34,955 nt of DNA from Betaproteobacteria bacterium (lineage in GTDB: Bacteria; Pseudomonadota; Gammaproteobacteria; Burkholderiales; SG8-39), in contig JAOTWE010000005.1 of NCBI GenBank assembly GCA_029863065.1, positions 1-34,955 on the forward strand, written 5' to 3'. Of this stretch, positions 10,950 through 19,559 are shown one piece after another. A program made the translations under genes and the position numbers. The stretch's first letter is position 1; every line of letters begins with the position of its first letter. A model generated the notes under the pieces. It made no database searches. It saw only the letters and a list, made by a program, of their open reading frames with translations, and was not told the origin of the DNA.

Positions 10950-11558
10950 TCACGCCGGTGTCCGGGCCATGTCCAGGTACCGGACGTGCAGCGCGCGCAC
11001 CTGCTTGTGCAGCGCGTCAAGCGGCCCTGAATTGTCGATCACATCGTCCGCCGCCGCGAGGCGTGCTGCCCTCGGCATCTGCGCCGTGATGATGCGCTTG
11101 ATTTCCGCTTCATCAAGCCCGTTTCGCTGGCGTACGCGCTCCGTTTGCACCTGCGGCGGGCAGTCCACCACCAGCACCCGGGACGCGCGCTGGCGATAGC
11201 CCGGCGATTCGAGCAGCAGCGGCACCACGTGCACGACATAGGGGGCGCGCGCGGCAGCGATGCGCCGCTCGGATTCTGCGCGGATCATGGGATGCAGCAG
11301 GGCTTCGAGCCGCGCCTTGGCGGCCGTATCGGAGAACACGAGCGCGCGCACCTCGGCTCGGTCCATCGCGCCCGTAGCGTCGATGAACTCGGCGCCGAGG
11401 ACGCGGCGCACGTCGGCGATCGCAGCGCCGCCCGCGCGTGTCAGTTCGCGCGCGATGGCGTCGGTGTCGACCACGGCGGCGCCGAGCCGCGCGAATTCCT
11501 CGGCGGCGGCGCTCTTGCCGCTGCCGATGCCGCCCGTGAGTCCGACGACGAAAGCCAT
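10950..11558 (-). CDS. coaE: Dephospho-CoA kinase CoaE
   Basis: Last step of coenzyme A synthesis: ATP-dependent phosphorylation of dephospho-CoA. The 202-residue product has P-loop GLTGGIGSGKS at residues 6-16, the dephospho-CoA-binding VVDTDAIARELTR segment, and HVVPLLLESPG with VVDCPPQVQTERVRQRNG in the lid/CoA region. The ATG overlaps the pilD stop (TGATG, 1 nt), so it is translationally coupled to pilD. The longer 420-aa ORF-track version is a read-back into the pilD region in another frame. Confidence 0.97.
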   Translation of the reverse strand: MAFVVGLTGGIGSGKSAAAEEFARLGAAVVDTDAIARELTRAGGAAIADVRRVLGAEFIDATGAMDRAEVRALVFSDTAAKARLEALLHPMIRAESERRIAAARAPYVVHVVPLLLESPGYRQRASRVLVVDCPPQVQTERVRQRNGLDEAEIKRIITAQMPRAARLAAADDVIDNSGPLDALHKQVRALHVRYLDMARTPA

Positions 11559-12424
11559 CAGCCGAGGATCGGCAACCAGCGGCGGGTGATGAGCTCGCCC
11601 CAGAACAGCGCGATCACCCCGGCGGCGGCAAGGTACGGGCCGAAGGGAATCGGCTTCTCGCGCCCATGGCGCGCAAACACGATGAGCGAAATGCCGACGG
11701 CGGCGCCGACCACGGACGAGAGCAGAATCACCAGCGGCAGCTTCTGCCAGCCGAGCCAGGCGCCAATGGCGGCGAGCAGCTTGAAGTCGCCATGGCCCAT
11801 GCCCTCCTTGCCGGTGGCGAGCTTGAACGCCCAGTACACCAGCCACAGCGACAGATAGCCCGCGACGGCGCCGATCACCGCCGTGCGCAGCGGCGCGAAG
11901 GCGCCGCTGAAATTGATGAGCAATCCGGCCCACAGCAGAGGCAAAGTGATGTCGTCGGGCAGCAACTGCGTATCCAGATCGATCACCGCCAGCGCGAGCA
12001 GGGCCCAGCCGAAGGCTGCGGCACCGAGCGCCGCGAACGTCGGCCCGAAGCGCCACGCGGCGTAGCCGGCGATGACCCCGGCGGCAAGCTCGACGATCGG
12101 ATAGCGCGCAGCGATGCGCGCGCCGCACGCCGCGCATTTGCCGCGCAGCGCGAGCCAGCTGACAATCGGGATGTTTTCGGCGGCGGTAATCTGATGACCG
12201 CAGGCGGGGCACGCGGAGCGTGGCACGAGCAGGTTGTAACGCGCTTGCGGGGCCGGGGCCGCCGGCGTTCCCGCGATTTCAGCGCACTGCTCGCGCCACT
12301 CGCGCTCCATCATCTTCGGCAAACGATGAATGACGACGTTCAGGAACGAGCCGATGCATAGTCCCAGGGCCAGCGCTACCCAGGGCAGGACCGCAGGCTG
12401 GGCCAGCCAGCCGAAGGCCGCCAT
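11558..12424 (-). CDS. pilD: Type IV prepilin peptidase/N-methyltransferase PilD
   Basis: Inner-membrane aspartic peptidase (A24) that cleaves type IV prepilin and type II secretion pseudopilin leaders and methylates the new N-terminus. The 288 residues show the N-terminal domain with paired Cys motifs (CPACG, CAACG), the first catalytic Asp region IDLDTQLLPDD, the second in GMGHGDFKLLAAIG, and about eight hydrophobic helices. It starts immediately after the pilC stop and overlaps coaE by one base, forming a pilC-pilD-coaE operon. Confidence 0.97.
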   Translation of the reverse strand: MAAFGWLAQPAVLPWVALALGLCIGSFLNVVIHRLPKMMEREWREQCAEIAGTPAAPAPQARYNLLVPRSACPACGHQITAAENIPIVSWLALRGKCAACGARIAARYPIVELAAGVIAGYAAWRFGPTFAALGAAAFGWALLALAVIDLDTQLLPDDITLPLLWAGLLINFSGAFAPLRTAVIGAVAGYLSLWLVYWAFKLATGKEGMGHGDFKLLAAIGAWLGWQKLPLVILLSSVVGAAVGISLIVFARHGREKPIPFGPYLAAAGVIALFWGELITRRWLPILG

Positions 12425-13651
12425 CTAGACGACTTGGCCCATCTTGAAGATCGGCAGGTACATGGCGATCACCATGCCGCCGATCAGCGTGCCGAGGACC
12501 ACCATGATCATGGGCTCCATGAGCGAGGAAAGCGCCTCGACCGCGTCGTCGACCTCGGCTTCGTAGAAGTCGGCCACCTTGCTGAGCATCGCATCGAGGG
12601 CGCCCGTTTCCTCGCCGATCGAGCACATCTGCAGCACCATGTTCGGGAACACCCCGGAGTTCTGCATCGCCATGGTGAGCGAGGTGCCGGTCGAGACCTC
12701 AACCTGGATCTTCCTGGTCGCGGTCAGGTAGACATGATTTCCGGACGCGCCGCCCACCGAGTCCAGCGCCTCGACCAGCGGCACGCCCGCCGCGAACATG
12801 GTAGCGAGTGTGCGCGTCCAGCGCGCAATGGTCGACTTGAGGACCAGGTCGCCGAACACCGGCAGCCTCAGCATCAGGCGGTCCATGAAGATCTGTACCG
12901 GCACCGAGCGCTTCCAGGCCTCCAGGAAGCCGATCACGCCGCCGATCACCGCCGGAAAGATGACGTACCAGTTGGCGACGAACCAGTCGGAAACGGCCAT
13001 GACCACCAGCGTCGGCGCCGGCAGGTCGGCGCCGAAGTTAGTGAACACCTCCTTGAACGCCGGGATGACGAAAATCATGATCACCGCGGTGATGATGAAG
13101 GCAACGACGACGATGGCGATGGGGTAGAACAGCGCCGACTTGATCTTCGATTTGATGGCGAGGATCTTTTCCTTGTAGGTCGCGAGGCGGTCGAGCAGCG
13201 TTTCCAGAATCCCCGCCTGCTCGCCGGCCGCCACCAGGTTGCAGAACAGGGCGTCGAAGTACAGCGGGTACTTCCGAAACGCCGCGGCGAGCGAGGAACC
13301 GGTCTCGACTTCGGTCTTGATCTCCACCAGCAGCCGCGCCACCGCCGGATTGGACGCACCCTTGCCGACGATATCGAAGCACTGCAGCAGCGGCACGCCG
13401 GCTTTCATCATCGTCGCCAGCTGGCGCGTGAACAGCGAGATGTCTTTGTCGGTGACCTTGCCGCCCCTGCCGTACGTCTGCTTCTTGACCTTCTTGACGA
13501 TGATGCCCTGGCGGCGCAGCGTGGCGTTGACCGCCGCCTCGCTCACCGAACGCAGTTCGCCGCGGATGACCTTGCCGCCCTTGTCGCGGCCTTCCCACAG
13601 GAAGTTGAATTCCTTGGGCCCGCGAGCTTTCGCCGCTGCTGCCGTTGCCAT
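12425..13651 (-). CDS. pilC: Type IV pilus inner-membrane platform protein PilC
   Basis: Polytopic GspF/PilC platform protein that couples the assembly ATPase to pilin insertion. The 408-residue product has two T2SF cytoplasmic domains (about 75-195 with LFTRQLATMMKAGVPLLQ, and about 275-400 with WTRTLATMFAAGVPLVEAL) and three membrane helices (about 175-200, 225-245, 375-400). A Shine-Dalgarno GGGGAG lies about 7 nt before the ATG. Unusually, the gene upstream is corC rather than pilB; see findings. It is likely cotranscribed with pilD, which starts at the adjacent base. Confidence 0.97.
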   Translation of the reverse strand: MATAAAAKARGPKEFNFLWEGRDKGGKVIRGELRSVSEAAVNATLRRQGIIVKKVKKQTYGRGGKVTDKDISLFTRQLATMMKAGVPLLQCFDIVGKGASNPAVARLLVEIKTEVETGSSLAAAFRKYPLYFDALFCNLVAAGEQAGILETLLDRLATYKEKILAIKSKIKSALFYPIAIVVVAFIITAVIMIFVIPAFKEVFTNFGADLPAPTLVVMAVSDWFVANWYVIFPAVIGGVIGFLEAWKRSVPVQIFMDRLMLRLPVFGDLVLKSTIARWTRTLATMFAAGVPLVEALDSVGGASGNHVYLTATRKIQVEVSTGTSLTMAMQNSGVFPNMVLQMCSIGEETGALDAMLSKVADFYEAEVDDAVEALSSLMEPMIMVVLGTLIGGMVIAMYLPIFKMGQVV

Positions 13652-13704
13652 CGCGTGCTCCCCGATATCCTTGCCGTCGCTGCAGGACTGAGCGGCGATG
13701 ATGC

Positions 13705-13734
13705 CCTGAGGCCACTGTTTTGTAAAGCCTCAGG
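13705..13734. other. 8-bp inverted repeat in the pilC leader region
   Basis: CCTGAGGC and GCCTCAGG flank a 14-nt AT-rich loop (CACTGTTTTGTAAA), 54 nt upstream of the pilC start. On the plus strand it is followed by TTT, on the minus strand by no U-run. It could be a protein-binding site, leader hairpin or weak terminator; the 138-bp gap otherwise holds no gene. Confidence 0.35.
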
Positions 13735-13789
13735 TTTCGCGTCTAAGCTGCTGACCCACCAAGATTTTGAGACATTCTTGGCGGCCGGT

Positions 13790-15085
13790 TCAGGTCGGCG
13801 CGGATGCCGCCGCGACCGGCGCCGGCGGACGGAAAATGCGCACCGTCTTCACGCTGCGTCCCTGCGCATGCACGATCTCGAAGGGCACCTCGCCGATCTT
13901 GATCGAAACGTCGGCCTCGGGGATGTCGCGCAGGTGCTCGAGGATCAGGCCGTTCAGCGTCTTCGGTCCCTCGGTAGGGAGCTCCAGGCCGAGCGCGCGG
14001 TTCACCTCGCGCACCGGCGTGGCGCCATCGACGGTGGCACTGCCATCCTCGCCCCAGGCGAGGGTGTGCGCAGCCGCCGGCACCGAGGTGGTGAATTTGC
14101 CGATGATCTCCTCGATGATGTCTTCCAGGGTCACCAGACCCATGAGCTCGCCGTACTCGTCGACCACGAGGGCGATGCGCTCGCGGTTTTCCTGGAAGTA
14201 CTGCAGCTGCGCAAGTACCGGCGTCGATGCCGGCACGAAGTAGGGTGCGGTGAGCAGCGCTTCGATCTCCGCCTTGTTGAGCGTTCCGGCCAGCAACGGC
14301 GCAAGCACCTTGCGCAGATGCAGGATGCCCACGACATCTCCCCGCGAGTCGCGGAACACGGGCAGGCGCATGTGGTAGCTGGTGGCCAGGTGGCGCGCCA
14401 CGGCTTGCAAGTCCTCGTCCAGGGTCACCGATTCGATGCGCGCACGCGGCAGCATGATGTCCTGAACGGTGACACTGCCCAGGTCGAACAGGTTTAGCAG
14501 GATCGAGATGTGCTTTTTCGGCATGAAGCTGGAGGATTCCAGCACCAACGTGCGAATCTCCTCCGGCGACAATTTCTCGATCTCCGTGGTCTCGCCCGAA
14601 CGGATGCCGGCGACGAACAGCAGCGGCCGCACGAACAGGTTGACGAACCACACACCCGGCTGCACCAGGATCTGCACCGGACCGAGAATGTGGGAGAGCG
14701 GCAGCGCGATACGCTCCGGGTAGGTCGCGCCGATCACCTTGGGCGTGATTTCCGCGAACACGAGAATCAGCATCGTGATAACGATGGTACTGGCGCCGAG
14801 GATCAACTCGCTGTCGCCGAATAGCTGGATCGCGATCACGGTCACCAGCGTGGTGGCTGCTGCGTTGACCAGGGTATTGCTCATCAGAATCGCGCCGAGC
14901 ACCCGGTCGGTGCGTTTCAAGAGCGCTTCGGCCTTTATCGCACCGCGGTGGCCCTGCGACACGAGATGCCTGAGCCGATAGCGGTTGACCGCCATCATGC
15001 TGGTCTCCGCGATCGAAAAGAAACCGGAGATCGCGAGCAGCACGAGCAATCCGGCGATCTGCCAGGAGAGAGAAACGCCGAGCAC
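13790..15085 (-). CDS. CNNM/HlyC-CorC family transporter-associated protein
   Basis: The 431-residue membrane protein has an N-terminal CNNM (DUF21) domain with about four helices (residues 1-175, including GFFSIAETSMMAVNRYRL and VFAEITPKVIGA). A CBS-domain pair follows at about 195-320 (VQDIMLPRARIESV, ALVVDEYGELMGLVTLEDIIEEIIG), then a C-terminal CorC/HlyC domain at about 335-420. Proteins of this class take part in magnesium/cobalt efflux or resistance; the substrate here is not shown. The GTG start overlaps the ccsA-like stop by one base (TAGTG), so the two genes are coupled. Confidence 0.93.
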   Translation of the reverse strand: MLGVSLSWQIAGLLVLLAISGFFSIAETSMMAVNRYRLRHLVSQGHRGAIKAEALLKRTDRVLGAILMSNTLVNAAATTLVTVIAIQLFGDSELILGASTIVITMLILVFAEITPKVIGATYPERIALPLSHILGPVQILVQPGVWFVNLFVRPLLFVAGIRSGETTEIEKLSPEEIRTLVLESSSFMPKKHISILLNLFDLGSVTVQDIMLPRARIESVTLDEDLQAVARHLATSYHMRLPVFRDSRGDVVGILHLRKVLAPLLAGTLNKAEIEALLTAPYFVPASTPVLAQLQYFQENRERIALVVDEYGELMGLVTLEDIIEEIIGKFTTSVPAAAHTLAWGEDGSATVDGATPVREVNRALGLELPTEGPKTLNGLILEHLRDIPEADVSIKIGEVPFEIVHAQGRSVKTVRIFRPPAPVAAASAPT

Positions 15086-15963
15086 TACATGCGTCCCAGC
15101 AGCACTTCCAGCACGAAGCGGCTGCCGACGTAAGCGAGCAGCAGCATCACGAACCCGCTCAGCGTCCAGCGCAGCGCCACGCGCCCGCGCCAGCCGTAGA
15201 GATAGCGCCCGCCGAGCAGGACCGCGAACGTCGCCCAGGACAGCACGGCGAACAGCGTCTTGTGGTCGAAGCGCAGCGCGCGGCCGAACAGCGACTCGGA
15301 AAAGACGATGCCGCTCGCCAGCGTCAGCGTGAGCAGCACGAACGCAGCCGCGATCATGCGAAACAGCAGTCGCTCGAGCGTGAGCAGCGGCGGCAGCGCG
15401 CCCAGCGGGCCCGAGAGCACGGCCGCACCCTCGGCGGGCAGCCCGGCGCGTGCCGCCGCGCTACCGTGCAGGCGCCGCTCGAGCAGCGCCATCAGCAGCG
15501 CGTGCAATATGGCGATGGTGAACAGGCTGTAGGCGAGCATGGCCATGACGAGGTGCAACTTGAACTCGAACGACGCGGCGAGCGCGCCGCTGGTGCGCCC
15601 CGGGAACAGCGCCGGCAGCGGCACCGCGAGCGCCGCGAGCGCGAGCGCCGGCGGCTGCATGCCGTCCAGGTTGTAGAACAGGCTCTCGAACCAGTAGAAC
15701 AGCACCGCCATCCAGAACATGGTGGAAAGCGCTTGCGCGAAGCCGAAATGGAGTTCCCGTGGCGCAATCAGCTCCGAATAGAGGAGCACGGCATGCAGCG
15801 CGAGCGGCACGAGCAGGGCGGCACGCTCCCACGGACGCGGGCCTTGTGCCGCCACCGTGCCCTGGGGCAGCGCGCGCCAGCGCGTGCGCCAGAAGTGCCA
15901 CGCCAGCCCCGCGTAGGCAGCCGCGGCAGCCGCGGTGACCGCGTGAATTACAATGTCGGGCAC
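15085..15963 (-). CDS. Cytochrome c assembly (CcsA/HemX-like, YpjD-type) membrane protein
   Basis: An integral membrane protein of 292 residues with about eight hydrophobic helices. It contains the family stretch SFEFKLHLVMAMLAYSLFTIAILHALLMALLE and a C-terminal block with LRFDHKTLFAVLSWATFAVLLGGR. This matches the CcsA/HemX-like proteins encoded next to ffh and corC in betaproteobacteria. A role in haem handling or cytochrome c maturation is family-level inference; I do not see the canonical WWD motif. The start is a GTG with weak signals, only 18 bp from the divergent ffh start. Confidence 0.88.
   Translation of the reverse strand: MPDIVIHAVTAAAAAAYAGLAWHFWRTRWRALPQGTVAAQGPRPWERAALLVPLALHAVLLYSELIAPRELHFGFAQALSTMFWMAVLFYWFESLFYNLDGMQPPALALAALAVPLPALFPGRTSGALAASFEFKLHLVMAMLAYSLFTIAILHALLMALLERRLHGSAAARAGLPAEGAAVLSGPLGALPPLLTLERLLFRMIAAAFVLLTLTLASGIVFSESLFGRALRFDHKTLFAVLSWATFAVLLGGRYLYGWRGRVALRWTLSGFVMLLLAYVGSRFVLEVLLGRM
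15949..15954 (+). promoter_or_regulatory. Possible -10 box for ffh
   Basis: TACAAT lies 27 nt before the ffh GTG, inside the first codons of the divergent ccsA-like gene. No good -35 is visible. The 18-bp gap between the two starts is too small to hold promoters of its own. Confidence 0.3.
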
Positions 15964-15981
15964 CTCTTCAGTTTATCACCC

Positions 15982-17331
15982 GTGCTCGACAATCTGACCG
16001 CGCGCCTGGCGCGCATCGTAAAGACCCTCCGCGGCGAGGCGCGCCTCACCGAAGCCAACGTCCAGGACGCGCTGCGCGAAGTGCGCGTGGCGCTGTTGGA
16101 AGCCGACGTGGCGCTGCCGGTCGTACGCGATTTCGTCGCGGCAGTCAGGGAAAAGGCGCTCGGCGAGGCAGTGGTGGGCAGTCTGTCGCCGGGCCAGGCG
16201 CTGATCGGCGTGGTGCACCGCGAGCTGACGCGTGTCATGGGCGACGCGAATGCCGCACTCGATCTCGCAGCGCAGCCGCCGGCAGTGATCCTGATGGCGG
16301 GCCTGCAGGGTTCGGGAAAGACCACCACGACGGGCAAGCTCGCCCGGCTGCTGCAGGCGCAAAAGAAGAAGGTCCTGCTGGTCTCCTGCGACGTATACCG
16401 GCCGGCGGCGATCGAGCAACTCGCCGCCGTGGCCGCGCAGGCGGGCGTGGACGTGTTCCCTTCGGCCGCGGGCGAGGCGCCGCAGGGCATCGCGCTGCGG
16501 GCGCTCGAGCACGCGAAGACGCGCTATTACGACGTGCTCGTTGTCGACACCGCGGGCCGCCTGGCGATCGACGAGGCGATGATGCAGGAGATCGCAGCGC
16601 TGCACGCGGCGCTCAGGCCGGTGGAGACGCTGTTCGTGGTGGATGCCATGCAGGGCCAGGACGCGGTCAACGTGGCGCGCGCCTTCGGCGAGCGGCTGCC
16701 GCTCACGGGCGTCATCCTCACCAAGCTGGACGGCGACGCGCGCGGCGGCGCGGCGCTCTCGGTGCGCCAGGTTACCGGCAAACCGATCAAGTTCGCCGGC
16801 ACGGGGGAAAAGCTTGATGCACTGGAACCGTTCCACCCCGAGCGCATGGCCGCGCGCGTGCTCGGCATGGGCGACATCCTGTCGCTGGTCGAAGATGCGC
16901 ACAAGCAGGTCGACCTCGAGGACGCGAAGCGCGTCGCCGACAAGATCAGGAAGGGCAAGGGCTTCGATCTCGAGGATTACAAGCAGCAGATCGCGCAGAT
17001 GCAGAAGATGGGCGGCCTCGCCGCGATGCTGGACAAGCTGCCGGCGCAGCTCGCCGGACAGGTCAATCCGGCGCAGCTCCAGGACGACCGCCAGCTGCGG
17101 CGCATCACGGGCGTCATCAATGCCATGACGCCGCAGGAGCGCACGCACCCCGAGCTGATCAAGGCTTCGCGCAAGCGCCGCATCGCCGCCGGCGCCGGCG
17201 TGCCGGTGCAGGAGGTGAACCGCCTGCTCGGCCAGTTCGAGCAAATGCAGAAGATGATGAAGATGATGAAGGGCGGCAACATGGCGCGCATGGTGCGCAA
17301 CCTGAAGGGCGCGCTGCCCGGGGCGCGCTAG
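15982..17331 (+). CDS. ffh: Signal recognition particle protein Ffh
   Basis: SRP54-type GTPase that binds 4.5S RNA and signal sequences and delivers ribosomes to FtsY. From the GTG at 15982 the product is 449 residues, close to the E. coli length; the ORF track's 689-aa frame extends back through the ccsA gene and is wrong. Domains in order: N domain (LDNLTARLARIVKTLRGEARL), G domain with P-loop GLQGSGKTTTTGK near 105, DVYRPAAIEQL, DTAGRL and TKLDGDARGG, and a Met-rich M domain (EQMQKMMKMMKGGNMARM). The stop is 1 nt from the convergent corA stop. Confidence 0.98.
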   Translation: MLDNLTARLARIVKTLRGEARLTEANVQDALREVRVALLEADVALPVVRDFVAAVREKALGEAVVGSLSPGQALIGVVHRELTRVMGDANAALDLAAQPPAVILMAGLQGSGKTTTTGKLARLLQAQKKKVLLVSCDVYRPAAIEQLAAVAAQAGVDVFPSAAGEAPQGIALRALEHAKTRYYDVLVVDTAGRLAIDEAMMQEIAALHAALRPVETLFVVDAMQGQDAVNVARAFGERLPLTGVILTKLDGDARGGAALSVRQVTGKPIKFAGTGEKLDALEPFHPERMAARVLGMGDILSLVEDAHKQVDLEDAKRVADKIRKGKGFDLEDYKQQIAQMQKMGGLAAMLDKLPAQLAGQVNPAQLQDDRQLRRITGVINAMTPQERTHPELIKASRKRRIAAGAGVPVQEVNRLLGQFEQMQKMMKMMKGGNMARMVRNLKGALPGAR

Positions 17332-17332
17332 G

Positions 17333-18298
17333 TCAGAGCCAGCCCGCCTTGCGGAAGCGGTAGAACAGGTACACGTCGAGGGCCGCCATCACCGCCACGG
17401 TGAGCGGATAACCGAAGGCCCATTGCAACTCGGGCATCAGCTTGAAATTCATGCCATAGATGCCGGCAATCATCGTCGGCACGGCCACCAGCGCGGCGTA
17501 CGCCGCAAGGCGCTTCGTGACCTCGCTTTCGCCGATGGTGATCATCGCCAGGTTCACCTGGATCGCGGTGGTCACGGTGTCGCGCAGGGTGTCGAGCGAC
17601 TGGTTGAGCCGGAACAGGTGGTCATACACGTCGCGAAAGTAATCGCCGAGCCCCGCGCAGGCGTGCGGCACGCGCCCCCCGTACAGGCGGCTGGAGGCGT
17701 CGAGCAGCGGTCCGGCGGCGTGCTTGAGGGTCATCAGCTTCTGCTTGACGTAGTACAGCGCCTCGATGTTCTCGCGCGGCGCCTTGCCAGTGAAGATCTG
17801 CTCCTCGAGCGCCTCGAGCTCGGTCTCGACCGCGTCGAGCACCGGGAAATAGCGGTCGACCACGGCATCCATGAGCGCATAGAGCACGTAGCCCGAGCCG
17901 TGGCGCAGCAGCTCCGGCTCGCGCTCGCAGCGCGTGCGCACGTCCTGGAAGCCGCGCTCGGTCTTCTGCCGCGCCGACAGCACGTAATTGCGGCCGACGA
18001 ACACGTCCATCTCGCCGACCTTCAGTTCCTCGCCCGCTACTTCGACGGTCTGTAACACGACAAACAGCGAATCGCCGTATTCCTCGATTTTGGGGCGCTG
18101 GTTGCCGTGACGCGCGTCTTCCACAGCCAGCTCGTGCAGGTCGAACTCGTCCTGCATTTCCGCGAGGTCCGCCGCGTCGGGGTCCCTGAGCGCCACCCAG
18201 ACGAAGCAGTCCGGCCGTCCGAGGTAGGCGCGGATCTCGCGCTTCGGGATCTCGGCGAGCTTGCGGCCGTCCTGGTAGGCGACGCAGTTGACGAGCAT
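17333..18298 (-). CDS. corA: CorA magnesium/cobalt transporter
   Basis: Homopentameric Mg2+/Co2+ channel of the inner membrane. From the ATG at 18298 (MLVNCVAYQDGRKLAEI) the product is 321 residues. It has the large N-terminal cytoplasmic domain, the long helix leading to the pore, and two C-terminal membrane helices with the signature YGMNFKLMPEL after the first. The ORF-track start at 18526 would overlap the divergent aminotransferase gene and is rejected. It is unrelated in sequence to the CNNM/CorC protein further left. Confidence 0.96.
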   Translation of the reverse strand: MLVNCVAYQDGRKLAEIPKREIRAYLGRPDCFVWVALRDPDAADLAEMQDEFDLHELAVEDARHGNQRPKIEEYGDSLFVVLQTVEVAGEELKVGEMDVFVGRNYVLSARQKTERGFQDVRTRCEREPELLRHGSGYVLYALMDAVVDRYFPVLDAVETELEALEEQIFTGKAPRENIEALYYVKQKLMTLKHAAGPLLDASSRLYGGRVPHACAGLGDYFRDVYDHLFRLNQSLDTLRDTVTTAIQVNLAMITIGESEVTKRLAAYAALVAVPTMIAGIYGMNFKLMPELQWAFGYPLTVAVMAALDVYLFYRFRKAGWL

Positions 18299-18318
18299 GG
18301 TCGGGAATCGTAGCACTG

Positions 18319-18324
18319 TAAAAT
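18319..18324 (+). promoter_or_regulatory. Possible -10 box for the aminotransferase-nudJ-mnmA operon
   Basis: TAAAAT (in TGTAAAATGCG) lies 20 nt before the aminotransferase ATG, with AGGGGGA between as Shine-Dalgarno. A TTGACG is present at 18288-18293 but 25 nt away, too far for a standard spacer. Confidence 0.35.
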
Positions 18325-18344
18325 GCGTGGTCCAGGGGGAACGC

Positions 18345-19559
18345 ATGCCCGACATCAGCCGCCGCGCCCGCAACCTCGGCACCGAGAACGCCTTCGTCGT
18401 CCTCGCCGAGGTGAACGCGCTCGCCCGCCAGGGCAAGGACATCATCAGCTTCTGCATCGGCCAGCCGGATTTCCCGGCGCCCGAAAACGTGCAGGAGGCC
18501 GCGATCAGGGCCATCAAGGGCGGCAAGCACGGCTACACGCCCTCCGCGGGCATCGACGAGCTGCGAGCCGCGGCTGCGAAGTACATGGCGGGCATGCGCG
18601 GCGGCCTGCCGATCCGCCCCGAGGACGTCGTGGTGGGAGCCGGCGCCAAACCCTTCATCGCCTACGCCATCCTCTCGACCACCGATTACGGCGCGGGCGA
18701 CGAAGTGATCTACCCCAATCCCGGCTTCCCGATCTACGAGTCGCAGATTCTCGCCAACGGCGCGCAGCCGGTGCCGATCCACCTGCACGAGGCGCGCGAT
18801 TTCGCCTTCGATCCGGCGGAGCTGGAGCGCCTCATCACGCCGACGACCAAGCTGCTCATCCTCAACACCCCGCACAATCCCACCGGCGGCACGCTGTCGC
18901 GCCGGGACCTGGAGGCGATCGCCGCAATCCTGAGGAAGCATCCACAGGTGTGGGTGTACGCCGACGAAATCTACTCGCGACTCTCCTACGCCGCCGAGTT
19001 CTTTTCCATCGCCCAGCTCCCCGGAATGTACGAGCGCACGATCATCTCCGACGGCGCCTCCAAGACCTGGGCCATGACCGGCTGGCGGATCGGCTTCACC
19101 TCCAATCCCGCGCTTGCGCCCGTTTTCACGCGTTGGATCACCAACACCGAGTCCTGCGCCTCGCAGATCTCGCAGTGGGCAGCGCTGGAAGCGATCACCG
19201 GACCGCAGGACGCCGCGGCGCGCATGCGTGCGAGTTTCCTGGAGCGGCGCGACCTCATCGTCGGGCTGCTGAATGGCGTGCCGGGCGTCACCTGCCGCAA
19301 TCCCGGCGGGGCGTTTTACGTTTGGCCGAACGTGACCGAGGCCTGCAAGCAGATCGGCGTCGCCGACTCGGAAGAGTTCAGAAAGCGCCTGCTGAACGAA
19401 GCCGGCGTCGCGGTTCTGGCCGACATCCACTTCGGCACGCGCGTCCCCGGCGAAGGGCAGCACCTGCGCTTTTCCTACGCCGCATCGAAGCAGGCGATCG
19501 AGCAGGGCGTGGCGCGCATGGCCGAATTCATCGCGAAGAACACCCGCAAGGCTGCATGA
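18345..19559 (+). CDS. PLP-dependent class I/II aminotransferase
   Basis: Fold-type I aminotransferase of 404 residues. PLP-site residues are visible: GAGAKPF near 98, NPTGG (Asn178), ADEIY (Asp207, Tyr210), the Schiff-base lysine Lys240 in SDGASKTWAMTGWRIG, and a C-terminal RFSYA that should hold the carboxylate-binding Arg. The substrate cannot be decided; aspartate/alanine-type aminotransferases look like this. The start is the ATG with AGGGGGA 4 nt upstream, not the ORF-track start at 18288. Its stop overlaps the nudJ start (ATGA), so it heads an operon with nudJ and mnmA. Confidence 0.93.
   Translation: MPDISRRARNLGTENAFVVLAEVNALARQGKDIISFCIGQPDFPAPENVQEAAIRAIKGGKHGYTPSAGIDELRAAAAKYMAGMRGGLPIRPEDVVVGAGAKPFIAYAILSTTDYGAGDEVIYPNPGFPIYESQILANGAQPVPIHLHEARDFAFDPAELERLITPTTKLLILNTPHNPTGGTLSRRDLEAIAAILRKHPQVWVYADEIYSRLSYAAEFFSIAQLPGMYERTIISDGASKTWAMTGWRIGFTSNPALAPVFTRWITNTESCASQISQWAALEAITGPQDAAARMRASFLERRDLIVGLLNGVPGVTCRNPGGAFYVWPNVTEACKQIGVADSEEFRKRLLNEAGVAVLADIHFGTRVPGEGQHLRFSYAASKQAIEQGVARMAEFIAKNTRKAA

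Noticed and set aside
12434-14497. 687-aa plus-strand ORF opposite pilC and corC
   Set aside because: It is the antisense of two well-supported genes, has a composition rich in His/Arg/Asp repeats typical of GC-rich shadow frames, and shows no domain.
15262-15981. N-terminal extension of ffh in the ORF track (240 codons)
   Set aside because: The extension is antisense to the ccsA-like gene; Ffh homology begins exactly at the GTG at 15982.
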